15,961 nt of DNA from an uncultured Pseudomonadota bacterium (GTDB lineage Bacteria; Pseudomonadota; Gammaproteobacteria; Methylococcales; Methylomonadaceae), in assembly GCA_903904275.1 (NCBI GenBank), contig CAIVBX010000264.1, positions 1-15,961 of the forward strand, in the 5' to 3' direction. Of this stretch, positions 7,654 through 14,116 are shown piece after piece (within the stretch, counting starts at the first letter, position 1; every line of letters starts with the position of its first letter). A program made the position numbers and the translations under genes. A model generated the notes under the pieces. That model was not told where the DNA came from and made no database searches. It was given only the letters and a program-made list of their open reading frames with translations.

Positions 7654-8193
7654 ATGACAACTCCCCGATTAGCTTGGGCAATCACTGGCTCAGGACATTA
7701 CATTGAAGAATGTGTTGAATTTTTGCTAACACTTGAAAACGTTGATTTATACGTTAGTCAAGCTGGCGAAGAAGTCTTAAAAATGTACGGCATTTCGCTA
7801 GATGATTTGCGAAAAAAAATGCCCGTTTATCGTGATAAAACTGCATCATGTCCACCTGTTGGGCATTTTTACAAAGGTTATTACCACACATTTGTGCTTG
7901 CACCTGCAACATCAAATACGATTGCAAAATGTGTTTTGGGAATTGCAGATTCACTTGTCACTAATCTTTATTCACAAGCTGGAAAATGTCGCGTAGAAAG
8001 CATTATTTATCCTTGTGATATTGCGCCTGAAATGGAAACAACTGCACCGAGTGGAAAAGTAATGGTGTATCCGCGCAAAATTGATTTAGAAGGAACAGAA
8101 AAAATTCGACAGTTTGAATATACAACCGTTGTCGAAAGTGTTGATTCTTTAATTTCGACAGTTCAAAAGCGTTTGAATACATTCGATTTTTAA
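7654..8193 (+). CDS. flavoprotein of the dihydromethanopterin reductase (DmrB/archaeal flavoprotein) family
   Basis: A 179-residue flavoprotein of the HFCD-like Rossmann type. Landmarks are an N-terminal AWAITGSGHYIEE strand-loop (TGSGH, residues 11-15), the second strand DLYVSQAGEEVLKMYG, the flavin-binding APATSNTIAKCV (83-94) and GIADSLVTNL (96-105), followed by the Cys-containing IIYPCDIAP. This matches the DmrB group (dihydromethanopterin reductase, acceptor), which uses FMN to reduce dihydromethanopterin to the tetrahydro cofactor in methanogens and C1-oxidising bacteria. The role here is inferred from family resemblance; no other H4MPT gene is in the window. It is monocistronic, divergent from mazG, and followed 9 bases later by the rpsF promoter. 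The Shine-Dalgarno is weak (AAAAGT upstream of the ATG). A lipid or coenzyme A decarboxylase-type flavoprotein is a less likely alternative. Confidence 0.75.
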   Translation: MTTPRLAWAITGSGHYIEECVEFLLTLENVDLYVSQAGEEVLKMYGISLDDLRKKMPVYRDKTASCPPVGHFYKGYYHTFVLAPATSNTIAKCVLGIADSLVTNLYSQAGKCRVESIIYPCDIAPEMETTAPSGKVMVYPRKIDLEGTEKIRQFEYTTVVESVDSLISTVQKRLNTFDF

Positions 8194-8202
8194 TTATCGT
8201 TT

Positions 8203-8230
8203 TTGCAATTCACTGAAAAATCTCTATAAT
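8203..8230 (+). promoter_or_regulatory. sigma-70-type promoter of the rpsF operon
   Basis: TTGCAA (8203-8208) and a perfect TATAAT (8225-8230) are separated by 16 bp. Transcription would start near 8237, giving a leader of about 80 bases before rpsF. It is the best-matching promoter in the window, as expected for ribosomal protein genes. Confidence 0.8.
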
Positions 8231-8245
8231 CACCACTCTTTTACC

Positions 8246-8297
8246 GAGCATTTCGCTCCTCCTTGCTTTACCATTTTGAATATGTGTGATGGAAGGC
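8246..8297 (+). promoter_or_regulatory. structured 5' leader of rpsF, possible S6:S18 autoregulatory element
   Basis: Two hairpins can be drawn in the leader. The small one has arms GAGC (8246-8249) and GCTC (8255-8258) with a 5-base loop, preceded by ACCG. The larger one has arms GCTTTACCAT (8265-8274) and ATGGAAGGC (8289-8297), 9 pairs with one wobble and one bulged A, and a 14-base loop. It ends 8 bases before the rpsF Shine-Dalgarno. Many bacteria carry an S6:S18-binding hairpin with a CCG bulge in this position. The match to that motif is an inference from position and the CCG, not an alignment. Confidence 0.4.
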
Positions 8298-8317
8298 TTA
8301 AACCAAAAGGAAACACA

Positions 8318-8764
8318 ATGCGTCATTACGAAATTGTATTTTTAGTACACCCTGATCAAAGCAGCCAAGTACCTGCGATGATTGACCGTTATAAATCGGT
8401 TATTGAGGCTACATCAGGAAAAATTCACCGATTAGAAGATTGGGGGCGTCGTCAATTAGCTTACCCAATTAAAAAACTTCATAAAGCACACTACGTTTTA
8501 ATGAACGTTGAATGTGATCAAGTTGCGTTAAATGAACTTGAAATTGGATTCCGTTTTAATGATGCTGTTTTGCGTAATTTAATTTTAGTGCAAGAAGAAG
8601 CTGTGACAGAACCGTCAATTATTTCTACAACGACAGCAGAAGAAGCGAAAGCTGCCGAATTGCGTGCGAAGGATACTGCCGCGCGTGAAGCCGCAGCCGC
8701 ATTGGTTTCTGCCGAAAGCGAAGAAGCGGGCGACGACTTTGATGCTGACGATTCAGCAGAATAA
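8318..8764 (+). CDS. rpsF: 30S ribosomal protein S6
   Basis: S6 binds the central domain of 16S rRNA as a dimer with S18. The protein begins MRHYEIVFLVHPDQSSQVPAM and shows the family strands, including LEDWGRRQLAYPIKK (39-53) and HYVLMNVEC. The start at 8318 is set by AAAGGA (8306-8311) six bases upstream; an in-frame ATG further up (8276) would break the leader hairpin and is not used. At 148 residues it is longer than typical S6. After about residue 100 there is an acidic Ala/Glu-rich tail ending GDDFDADDSAE. It is first in the operon with rpsR, 28 bases upstream of it. Confidence 0.96.
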   Translation: MRHYEIVFLVHPDQSSQVPAMIDRYKSVIEATSGKIHRLEDWGRRQLAYPIKKLHKAHYVLMNVECDQVALNELEIGFRFNDAVLRNLILVQEEAVTEPSIISTTTAEEAKAAELRAKDTAAREAAAALVSAESEEAGDDFDADDSAE

Positions 8765-8792
8765 TCCCTTTACTATTCATACGGAATTAAAC

Positions 8793-9020
8793 ATGGCACG
8801 CAACATTAGACGCAAAAAATTCTGCTCATTTACCGCAGAAAACAGTGTTCAAATTGATTATAAAGATTTAGCCTTACTCGGCGATTACATCACCGAAACA
8901 GGCAAAATCGTCCCAAGTCGTATCACAGGCACACCTGCGAAATACCAAAGACAAATCTGCACAGCAATTAAACGCGCACGTTATATCGCGTTATTGCCAT
9001 ACTGTGACGCACACGAATAA
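8793..9020 (+). CDS. rpsR: 30S ribosomal protein S18
   Basis: The 75-residue S18 contains the usual RRKKFCSFTAENSVQIDYKD opening, followed by PSRITGTPAKYQRQ and a basic IKRARYIALLPYC end. It pairs with S6 on the platform of the 30S subunit. The start is the ATG at 8793, because the longer reading frame upstream only overlaps rpsF. CGGA lies 7 bases before it. The stop is 12 bases before the DUF2232 gene, in the standard gammaproteobacterial order. Confidence 0.97.
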   Translation: MARNIRRKKFCSFTAENSVQIDYKDLALLGDYITETGKIVPSRITGTPAKYQRQICTAIKRARYIALLPYCDAHE

Positions 9021-9032
9021 ATCACAACGCTG

Positions 9033-9911
9033 ATGGGATTTTTAGCAACTCAAATTATGCGTGGACGCTGGCAAGCCGCTGGGATTGCTATTGCGCTAGC
9101 ATTGTTATCGTTGTTCATGCCTCCTATCAGTATTGTTAGCTCAGCCGCAGTGGCGTTAGTGACGCTACGCCTTGGAGCTTACGAAGGTTTAACCGTTTTA
9201 GGTATTGGCGTTGCAACGCTTGGAACGCTTGGTGTTTTAGCGGGCAACGTCGAATTTGCTTTGCTTTATGGCGTAGTTTTATGGCTACCGATTTGGGTAC
9301 TTGCGATTTTATTGCGAGCAGGTCGAAAATTAGCGTTAGCTATTGAAAGCGCGGTGATACTTGGCGGCGTGGGTATTTTAAGTTTTTCATTATTCAAACC
9401 CGATTCGGGCGAAATGTGGAAAAACTTATTAACTCAAATGTCGCCACCAAACGCTTCGCTTGATGTGCAACCGCAAATTGAAATTCTCGCGCATTACATG
9501 ACGGGAATTATTGCCGCAGGTACAATTTTTGGCTGGATATTCGCGTTATTTATGGCACGATGGTGGCAAGCACAACTTTATAACCCAGATGGTTTTCGAA
9601 CAGAATACTTGAGTTTATCAACGTCAAAGCGTTTTGCACTAGGTAGTGTGGGGTTAATTGCTCTTGCTGCGTTAAGTTCAGGCACGATTGCAGAACTGGC
9701 GACAAATTTAAGTATTTTAGTGGTTGTGCTTTATACCTTTGTCGGTACATCAGTTTGTCATAGTTTGCTTTCGCCATTAAATCAAGGTCGTTATTTAGTT
9801 ATCGGTTTTTACGTTACGGTTTTTTTGATTCCGCATTTGTTAATTCCCGTTGCAACTATCGGCGTGTTGGATGCGTGGCTAAATCTACGTCAAAAGTTCA
9901 AAACAAAATAA
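9033..9911 (+). CDS. DUF2232 polytopic inner-membrane protein
   Basis: This 292-residue protein is almost wholly hydrophobic, with about seven to nine predicted membrane segments (for example AGIAIALALLSLFMPPISIV near the N-terminus and VIGFYVTVFLIPHLLIPVA near the C-terminus). A short polar stretch (KPDSGEMWKNLLTQ...) lies in the middle and a basic tail (RQKFKTK) ends it. Uncharacterised DUF2232 proteins are found between rpsR and rplI in many gammaproteobacteria, so the position supports the call. Function is unknown; a transporter-like role has been suggested for related folds, but nothing here tests it. An alternative start (MRGRW, at 9057) is possible. Confidence 0.8.
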   Translation: MGFLATQIMRGRWQAAGIAIALALLSLFMPPISIVSSAAVALVTLRLGAYEGLTVLGIGVATLGTLGVLAGNVEFALLYGVVLWLPIWVLAILLRAGRKLALAIESAVILGGVGILSFSLFKPDSGEMWKNLLTQMSPPNASLDVQPQIEILAHYMTGIIAAGTIFGWIFALFMARWWQAQLYNPDGFRTEYLSLSTSKRFALGSVGLIALAALSSGTIAELATNLSILVVVLYTFVGTSVCHSLLSPLNQGRYLVIGFYVTVFLIPHLLIPVATIGVLDAWLNLRQKFKTK

Positions 9912-9991
9912 GCCAAAACAGTTAAATCAAACAAACATAGCGCGTTGTAAATCAGCGCAAAATTTTATACAAAACCATGAGGATGGTCAGA

Positions 9992-10441
9992 ATGGAAATT
10001 ATTCTTCTTGAAAAAATTGCGAATTTAGGCAGTTTAGGCGACAAAGTTAGCGTAAAAAATGGTTACGCAAGAAACTTTTTAATCCCACAAGGTAAAGCCG
10101 CTGTTGCAACAGCGAAAAAAATCGCTGAATTTGAAGTACGTCGCGCTGAATTAGAAAAAGCGGCTAACGAAAAATTATTAGCCGCTCAATCACGCGCTGA
10201 AGCGTTGAGTAAATTGCACATTGAAATCGCACACAAAGCAGGTGACGAAGGTCGTTTATTTGGTTCAGTTGGCACACACGCGATTGCTGACGCAATTACC
10301 GCTGCTGGTGTTCAAGTTGATAAAAGCGAAATTCGTTTGCCACACGGTACGATTCGTCATTTAGGTGAATTTGAAGTTCACGTTCATTTACACGCTGATG
10401 TAAATGCAATTTGCGCTGTTAAAATCACTACTGAGGCATAA
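9992..10441 (+). CDS. rplI: 50S ribosomal protein L9
   Basis: L9 binds domain V of 23S rRNA at the base of the L1 stalk. The protein is 149 residues, the same as E. coli L9. It has the N-terminal domain MEIILLEKIANLGSLGDKV with KNGYARNFLIPQGKA, a long connecting helix (about 40-75), and a C-terminal domain with EGRLFGSVG and TIRHLGEFEV. The start at 9992 has GAGGA (9979-9983) 8 bases upstream; an in-frame ATG at 9977 would overlap that site and is rejected. An 80-base gap separates it from the DUF2232 gene, possibly with a weak internal promoter. dnaB, which often follows rplI, is absent; waaA follows instead. Confidence 0.97.
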   Translation: MEIILLEKIANLGSLGDKVSVKNGYARNFLIPQGKAAVATAKKIAEFEVRRAELEKAANEKLLAAQSRAEALSKLHIEIAHKAGDEGRLFGSVGTHAIADAITAAGVQVDKSEIRLPHGTIRHLGEFEVHVHLHADVNAICAVKITTEA

Positions 10442-10453
10442 TTTCAGCTCGAA

Positions 10454-10479
10454 AGGCGCGAAGTTGTTACTTTGCGCCT
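10454..10479 (+). terminator. hairpin terminator after rplI
   Basis: The arms AGGCGCGAAGT (10454-10464) and ACTTTGCGCCT (10469-10479) form an 11-bp stem with one G-T wobble and a TGTT loop. A moderately T-rich stretch (CTTAATTTTA) follows. It lies 13 bases after the rplI stop. The in-frame TTG at 10472 falls inside the right arm, which argues for the downstream ATG as the waaA start. Confidence 0.65.
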
Positions 10480-10492
10480 GACGCTTAATTTT

Positions 10493-11746
10493 ATGCGAAG
10501 TTTTTATTCGTTCCTGTTTTATAGCGCAATCCCCCTTATCATTTCGCGCCTTTGGTGGCGCAGTTTTAAAAATCCTGCTTACCGTCACCGTATTTTCGAA
10601 CGGTTCGGTTTCTACAAAAAAAATTATTTTCAAAATGTTATTTGGTTTCACGCTGTTTCAGTTGGTGAAAGTGAAGCAGTTTTTCCGTTAATTCGTTTGA
10701 TTCAAACGCGCCAGCCGAAAATTCAAATTTTAATTACTACCACAACACCAACAGGTTCTGCACGAGTTCAAGCAGTTTTAGGCGATAGTGTTCAACACGT
10801 TTATTTGCCTTACGATTTGCCTGATGTAGTTGCCCGATTTTTGAAGGCGTTCAAACCCAAAATTGCCGTGATTGTCGAAACAGAAATTTGGGCAAATCTT
10901 TTTCATGCTTGCAAAAAAAATCATATTCCGTTGTATTTAATCAACGCGCGATTGTCCGAAAAATCAGTACGTGGTTATCAAAAAATTCCTTCTTTAGTTT
11001 TTCCTGCATTGAGCGCGATAACTAAAATCGCCACGCAAACTGATGACGATAAAACACGATTCATTCAAATTGGTGCAAAACCTAAAAACGTTGAAAATCT
11101 AGGAAATATCAAGTTTGACGTAACGATTGATGGCGATATTTTGTCGCAAGGTCACGTTTTAAAAAATCAGATTTTCAAAAAACGATTCGTTTTTATAGCC
11201 GCAAGTACGCACGATGGTGAAGAAATTTTGTTATTCGATGCGTATAAAAATTTAAAAAAACACATTCCAGAATTGTTGCTCGCCCTTGCACCGCGTCATC
11301 CAGAGCGTTTTGCAACAGTTGAAAATTTAGCCAAAACGGCAAATTTAAAAATTGTTACGAGAACCTCAACACAACTTTGTGAAAATGAAACAGACGTATT
11401 TTTGATTGATACACTCGGTGAATTAAAATTGTTTTACGCAACGGCAGATTTAGCGTTTGTCGGTGGAAGTTTTGTGCCAATTGGCGGACACAATGTGTTA
11501 GAACCCGCTGCCGTTGGTGTACCTATCTTATTTGGTTTAGAAATGCGAAATTTCGCATTGATTGCCGAAAAAATACTTACCGAAAATGCTGCCATTCAAT
11601 GTGAAAATGTCGAAAAATTAGAAAGTAAAATTATTGAATTTTATGAACAACCTGAATTACGAAATTTATTAGTTTCAAATGCAAAAGATTTTGTTGCTCA
11701 AAATCAAGGCGCGACAGAGCGGATTTATTCGCTTTTGTTTTCATAA
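10493..11746 (+). CDS. waaA: 3-deoxy-D-manno-octulosonic acid transferase (Kdo transferase)
   Basis: WaaA adds Kdo residues to lipid A precursor at the inner membrane, starting LPS core synthesis, so the cell makes LPS. The 417-residue protein has an N-terminal membrane anchor (MRSFYSFLFYSAIPLIISRLWW), then HAVSVGE (53-59) holding the catalytic Glu59, the VETEIWANL motif, and the nucleotide-sugar site GGSFVPIGGHNVLEPAA from residue 324. The ATG at 10493 was chosen over an in-frame TTG at 10472, which sits in the preceding terminator stem; E. coli WaaA is 425 residues and starts in the same way. No clear Shine-Dalgarno is visible, so expression may be low or read-through dependent. Confidence 0.94.
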   Translation: MRSFYSFLFYSAIPLIISRLWWRSFKNPAYRHRIFERFGFYKKNYFQNVIWFHAVSVGESEAVFPLIRLIQTRQPKIQILITTTTPTGSARVQAVLGDSVQHVYLPYDLPDVVARFLKAFKPKIAVIVETEIWANLFHACKKNHIPLYLINARLSEKSVRGYQKIPSLVFPALSAITKIATQTDDDKTRFIQIGAKPKNVENLGNIKFDVTIDGDILSQGHVLKNQIFKKRFVFIAASTHDGEEILLFDAYKNLKKHIPELLLALAPRHPERFATVENLAKTANLKIVTRTSTQLCENETDVFLIDTLGELKLFYATADLAFVGGSFVPIGGHNVLEPAAVGVPILFGLEMRNFALIAEKILTENAAIQCENVEKLESKIIEFYEQPELRNLLVSNAKDFVAQNQGATERIYSLLFS

Positions 11747-11793
11747 ATAATGAAAAACAAATTAACTCTTACTAATTAAGTGGCTAAATCCGC

Positions 11794-11799
11794 TATAAT
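11794..11799 (+). promoter_or_regulatory. -10 box of a probable ndk promoter
   Basis: A perfect TATAAT lies 40 bases before the ndk start, in the 93-base gap after waaA. No TTGACA-like hexamer stands at 16-18 bp upstream, so the assignment rests on the -10 alone. Confidence 0.4.
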
Positions 11800-11839
11800 T
11801 GGTGTTCATTTTTAACTAAATTTTTAGGAGTTTTAAACC

Positions 11840-12271
11840 ATGGCAATCGAGCGTACTTTCTCAATCATCAAACCAGATGCAGTCGCAAAAAACGTAATCG
11901 GCGAAATTTACAGCCGTTTTGAAAAAAACGATTTAAAAATCATTGCCGCAAAAATGATTCATTTAACCAAAGAACAAGCTGAAGGTTTTTATGCTGAACA
12001 CAGCGAACGTGGTTTTTTCAATGATTTAGTGTCTTTCATGATTTCAGGTCCAGTGATTATGCAAGTTTTAGAAGGCGAAAACGCTGTTTTAAAACACCGC
12101 GAAATCATGGGCGCAACGAATCCAAAAGAAGCAGCGGCTAGCACAATCCGTGCGGATTTCGCGGCAAGCATTGACGAAAATGCGGTTCACGGTTCAGACG
12201 CTTTAGAAACTGCGGCACGCGAAATTGCTTACTTCTTCTCAACAGAGGAAATCTGTGCAAGAACAAGATAA
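11840..12271 (+). CDS. ndk: nucleoside diphosphate kinase
   Basis: Ndk moves the gamma phosphate from NTPs to NDPs through a phospho-histidine and balances the nucleotide pool. The 143-residue protein is complete, with the RTFSIIKPDAV opening (Lys11), REIMGATNP, and the active site NAVHGSD with His117, the same position as in E. coli Ndk. The start has a strong AGGAG (11826-11830) 9 bases upstream. The last 17 bases overlap rlmN, so ndk and rlmN are likely co-expressed; ndk-rlmN-pilF order is common in gammaproteobacteria. Confidence 0.98.
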   Translation: MAIERTFSIIKPDAVAKNVIGEIYSRFEKNDLKIIAAKMIHLTKEQAEGFYAEHSERGFFNDLVSFMISGPVIMQVLEGENAVLKHREIMGATNPKEAAASTIRADFAASIDENAVHGSDALETAAREIAYFFSTEEICARTR

Positions 12272-13343
12272 CCTTAAAAAGGTTAATCTTCTCGACTTCG
12301 ACAGAAAAGGTTTAGCCACCTTTTTTGTCGGGCTAGGCGAAAAACCTTTTCGCGCCACGCAATTGATGAAATGGATTTATCAAGAGGACGTGTATAACTT
12401 CGATGAAATGAGCAATTTGAGCAAATCGCTTCGTGCGTATTTGAACGAGAATTGTGAAATTGCAACACCTGAAATTGCAGTTGAACAAATTGCAAGCGAT
12501 GGCACAATCAAATGGGCGATGCAGACGCATTGTGGCAATCGTATCGAAAGCGTTTTTATTCCCGAAGATGACCGCAACACATTGTGCATTTCATCGCAAA
12601 TTGGTTGTGCGTTGGCGTGTAGTTTTTGTTCAACCGCACAACAAGGTTTTAATCGTAATCTGACCACTTCTGAAATTGTCGGACAATTATTTGTTGCACA
12701 AAATCGCGTCGGCAAAGATCGCAGAATTACCAATGTTGTTTTAATGGGCATGGGTGAACCGTTACTCAATTTCGATAACGTGGTCGCGTCTGTGAATTTA
12801 ATGATGGACGATTTCGCTTACGGTTTATCAAAACGTCGTGTAACGATTAGTTCGTCAGGTGTTGTACCAGCGATTGAACGTTTAGGCGAAGCATGCGACG
12901 TGAGTTTAGCGATTTCATTACACGCCGTGCGTGATGAATTGCGTGATGAACTCGTCCCGATTAACAAAAAATATCCGTTAAAAGAATTGATGGAAGCGTG
13001 CCGTGAAAACGCGAAAATCGCACCTCGACGTTTCATTACCTTTGAATATGTGATGCTAGACGGCATCAATGACACGATTGAAGATGCAAAAGGGCTGATT
13101 AAATTACTCAAAACTGTGCCGTGCAAACTCAATTTAATTCCATTCAACCCCTTTCCTAATTCACCTTACCGCTGTTCAAAAAAAGAAACTCTTTTGAAAT
13201 TCAAAACGATGCTCAATGATGCAGGTATCGTTACAACCGTTCGTAAAACACGCGGCGATGATATTGATGCGGCGTGCGGTCAATTAGTCGGACAAGTCGC
13301 TGACAAAAGTCGTCGGCATTTAAAATTACAAAACGTAGCGTAA
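12255..13343 (+). CDS. rlmN: dual-specificity 23S rRNA m2A2503 / tRNA m2A37 methyltransferase RlmN
   Basis: RlmN is a radical-SAM enzyme that methylates A2503 of 23S rRNA and A37 of some tRNAs. The cluster motif is CALACSFC with Cys118, Cys122 and Cys125; the two methyl-transfer cysteines are Cys111 (in TLCISSQIG) and Cys341 (in DAACGQLV). GEPLLNFDNV, SISLHA-like AISLHAVRD and NLIPFNPFP are also present. The start is the GTG at 12255, with AGAGGA (12244-12249) five bases upstream, both inside the end of ndk; this gives 362 residues. A TTG at 12225 is possible but has no such site. pilF begins 4 bases after the stop. Confidence 0.97.
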   Translation: MQEQDNLKKVNLLDFDRKGLATFFVGLGEKPFRATQLMKWIYQEDVYNFDEMSNLSKSLRAYLNENCEIATPEIAVEQIASDGTIKWAMQTHCGNRIESVFIPEDDRNTLCISSQIGCALACSFCSTAQQGFNRNLTTSEIVGQLFVAQNRVGKDRRITNVVLMGMGEPLLNFDNVVASVNLMMDDFAYGLSKRRVTISSSGVVPAIERLGEACDVSLAISLHAVRDELRDELVPINKKYPLKELMEACRENAKIAPRRFITFEYVMLDGINDTIEDAKGLIKLLKTVPCKLNLIPFNPFPNSPYRCSKKETLLKFKTMLNDAGIVTTVRKTRGDDIDAACGQLVGQVADKSRRHLKLQNVA

Positions 13344-13347
13344 TAAA

Positions 13348-14094
13348 ATGCAAATTTTCAAATTATTTTTATCAAGTATGCTTTTAATCGCCTTAACCGC
13401 TTGCATGAAAAATGACGATACGAAAGTTGCCGAAGAAAATCCTGCCGATATTTATTTACAACTTGGCGTGCGTTATTTAAATTTGAATAAGCTAGAAATT
13501 GCAAAAGAAAATTTACAACGCGCTATTAGTTTAGATGCTAAAAATGCACAAGCCTTTAACGCGCTCGCTTTTTTGGATGAAAAACTGAATAAAATCGATG
13601 ATGCACGCATACATTATCAAACAGCGATTGGTTTAGTGCCTGATGATTTAGGTGTTAAAAACAATTATGGACGTTTTTTGTGTGAACAAGGCGAAATTGA
13701 AAAAGGCATGGCGTTGTTAATAACGGCGACAAATGACAAATTGAATGAACGTCCGTGGTTGGCAATGACAAATTTAGGGCGTTGTTATATGCAATTAGCG
13801 CAATATCAAGAAGCTGAAACCTATTTTGCACAAGCCTTACAACTCCATAATACTTACGCCCCAGCTTTACTTGAAATGCAAAAAATCAATTATCAACAAG
13901 GTAATTTTGAATTAGCTAAAATTTATTTGCAGCGTTACGCAGATATTTCTGAACAGACACCAGAATCGTTATTGGTTGCGGCACAAATCGAAGGCGCATC
14001 AGGTAACGCAGGTATGTCAAAACACTATCAGACATTGCTTTTAACAAAATTCCCGCTTTCTTCTGAAGCAAAACGCTTCAAAACAAATAAATAA
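13348..14094 (+). CDS. pilF: type IV pilus biogenesis/stability lipoprotein PilF (PilW), TPR pilotin
   Basis: A 248-residue outer-membrane lipoprotein. The signal peptide MQIFKLFLSSMLLIALTAC has the lipobox LTAC with Cys19. The rest is a chain of tetratricopeptide repeats: ADIYLQLGVRYLNLNKLEIA, AQAFNALAFLDEKLNKIDDA, GVKNNYGRFLCEQGEIEKGM, PWLAMTNLGRCYMQLAQYQE and so on, about five to six repeats. In Pseudomonas PilF escorts and assembles the PilQ secretin. The position directly after rlmN is the usual one in gammaproteobacteria and supports the call over a generic TPR lipoprotein. It implies type IV pili elsewhere in the genome. Confidence 0.88.
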   Translation: MQIFKLFLSSMLLIALTACMKNDDTKVAEENPADIYLQLGVRYLNLNKLEIAKENLQRAISLDAKNAQAFNALAFLDEKLNKIDDARIHYQTAIGLVPDDLGVKNNYGRFLCEQGEIEKGMALLITATNDKLNERPWLAMTNLGRCYMQLAQYQEAETYFAQALQLHNTYAPALLEMQKINYQQGNFELAKIYLQRYADISEQTPESLLVAAQIEGASGNAGMSKHYQTLLLTKFPLSSEAKRFKTNK

Positions 14095-14116
14095 TCTTCT
14101 TTTTTAGAGTTTCAAA

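Noticed and set aside
9945..9971. Internal promoter for rplI (TTGTAA ... TATACA)
   Set aside because: The spacer is only 15 bp and the -10 is imperfect; too weak to list as a feature.
12380..12769. Long antisense reading frames opposite rlmN and other genes
   Set aside because: They are shadows of strong coding genes, lack ribosome binding sites, and their translations show no domain.
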